Shown here in pieces: positions 56,044 through 56,304 of a stretch of DNA of 56,304 bases (positions are counted from its first letter, which is position 1; each line of letters begins with the position of its first letter). Location: the IMG/VR virus record IMGVR_UViG_3300027972_000013, positions 1-56,304 of that record. One strand, 5' to 3'. Below the pieces are notes generated by a model. That model did not search any database. It saw only the letters and a list, made by a program, of their open reading frames with translations, and had not been told where the DNA came from. The translations under genes and the position numbers were made by a program. The DNA comes from a virus.

Positions 56044-56304
56044 GCTTCACCTCGCGCCTTGGCGAGAGCAGCGGCTAGTCTGTGAGCCCCTGTTACGTCG
56101 CTCCCATCACTTGACCAGCACTCAATGACCGTCTCCGCCGCCCTGATGATCTCCGGCACCGCCTCCGGGTTGATGCCCTCGCAGGCGTTCCAGCAGGCGA
56201 CAAGATGCTCGGCGTTCGCCCATGCCTCTTGCTGACCATCCGCGCAACGCGAACGGGCATCGTTCTCTTTTCCGAACCCGGCAAGGACGTTGTCGCGCGC
56301 GTCC
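56040..56304 (-). CDS. HTPG protein C-terminal part, N-terminus at 9844
   Basis: The frame enters at the window edge inside the 127-bp repeat and reads on through HLVACWNACEGINPEAVPEI, IRAAETVIECWSSDG to AAALAKARGEA. Joined to 9844-9738 across the repeat it gives one intact 123-residue protein in a single frame. This continuity is strong support for circular closure of phage A. Confidence 0.8.
   Translation of the reverse strand, partial: DARDNVLAGFGKENDARSRCADGQQEAWANAEHLVACWNACEGINPEAVPEIIRAAETVIECWSSDGSDVTGAHRLAAALAKARGEA
56178..56304. repeat. 127-bp exact repeat at window end
   Basis: Identical to 9611-9737. It ends at the last base of the window and diverges at 56177. Overlap by exactly 127 bases suggests a de Bruijn assembly node rather than a biological terminal repeat. 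Confidence 0.95.

Noticed and set aside
1-56304. Biological terminal repeat or cos ends at window ends
   Set aside because: The right end matches an internal site (9611), not the left end, so it does not mark genome termini.

Overview
The window is tailed-phage DNA: a dense, almost intergenic-free set of genes, essentially all on the minus strand, joined by ATGA/GTGA/TGATG/TAATG stop-start overlaps and strong AGGAGG-type ribosome sites. It carries HK97-type head genes (portal, prohead protease, major capsid protein), a siphovirus tail module (major tail protein, frameshifted tail chaperone, tape measure, Dit-like and tail-tip proteins), a large serine recombinase and an XRE regulator, so it looks temperate. 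G+C is high (about 60% by eye). The host cannot be named from the sequence. No bacterial housekeeping gene is present.

My main structural conclusion is that the window probably joins two related phages. Positions 56178-56304, the last 127 bases, are identical to 9611-9737, and the sequences diverge at once on the left side. Closing the sequence across this repeat gives a 46,567-bp circle (9611-56177, phage A) and restores one intact reading frame (9844 running into 56040). Positions 1-9610 (phage B) then form a branch carrying a second TerS, TerL, portal, MuF and DUF5662 gene. An exact 127-bp end repeat is what a k=127 de Bruijn assembly leaves at a branch node. A palindrome, CGTATACG, found 22 times in A is absent from B.

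Phage B (1-9.6 kb, read right to left): Lar-like and coiled-coil genes, TerS, TerL, a promoter, an operon of small genes (ABA-sandwich, SEC-C, ribbon-helix-helix, membrane proteins), a terminator, portal, DUF5662, MuF and a partial structural gene.

Phage A (read right to left from 56.3 kb): small accessory genes; promoter and attenuator-like terminator; portal-MuF, protease, capsid, decoration-like genes and an 881-residue signal-peptide protein (43.9-52.4 kb); connector, tail terminator, tail tube, tail chaperone with a -1 frameshift site and tape measure (37.3-43.8 kb); Dit-like protein, glycosyltransferase and giant fibre proteins (28.6-37.3 kb); a terminator; membrane/holin-like genes (27-28.2 kb); accessory, regulatory and recombination genes (18.5-27 kb); a structured 435-bp non-coding stretch, HNH, integrase and membrane metallopeptidase genes (15.8-19.2 kb); a replication initiator holding iterons (candidate origin), HNH, hexapeptide acyltransferases and an Hjc-like nuclease (11.8-15.7 kb); then TerS and TerL (9.9-11.6 kb), which lead back through the 127-bp repeat to 56.3 kb.

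Several phage A genes only make sense with unusual decoding: CTG starts (metallophosphoesterase, portal), an AUA start or single-base indel (tape measure), a U-UUU-UUC -1 frameshift (tail chaperone), and a one-base break in the MuF domain of the portal fusion.
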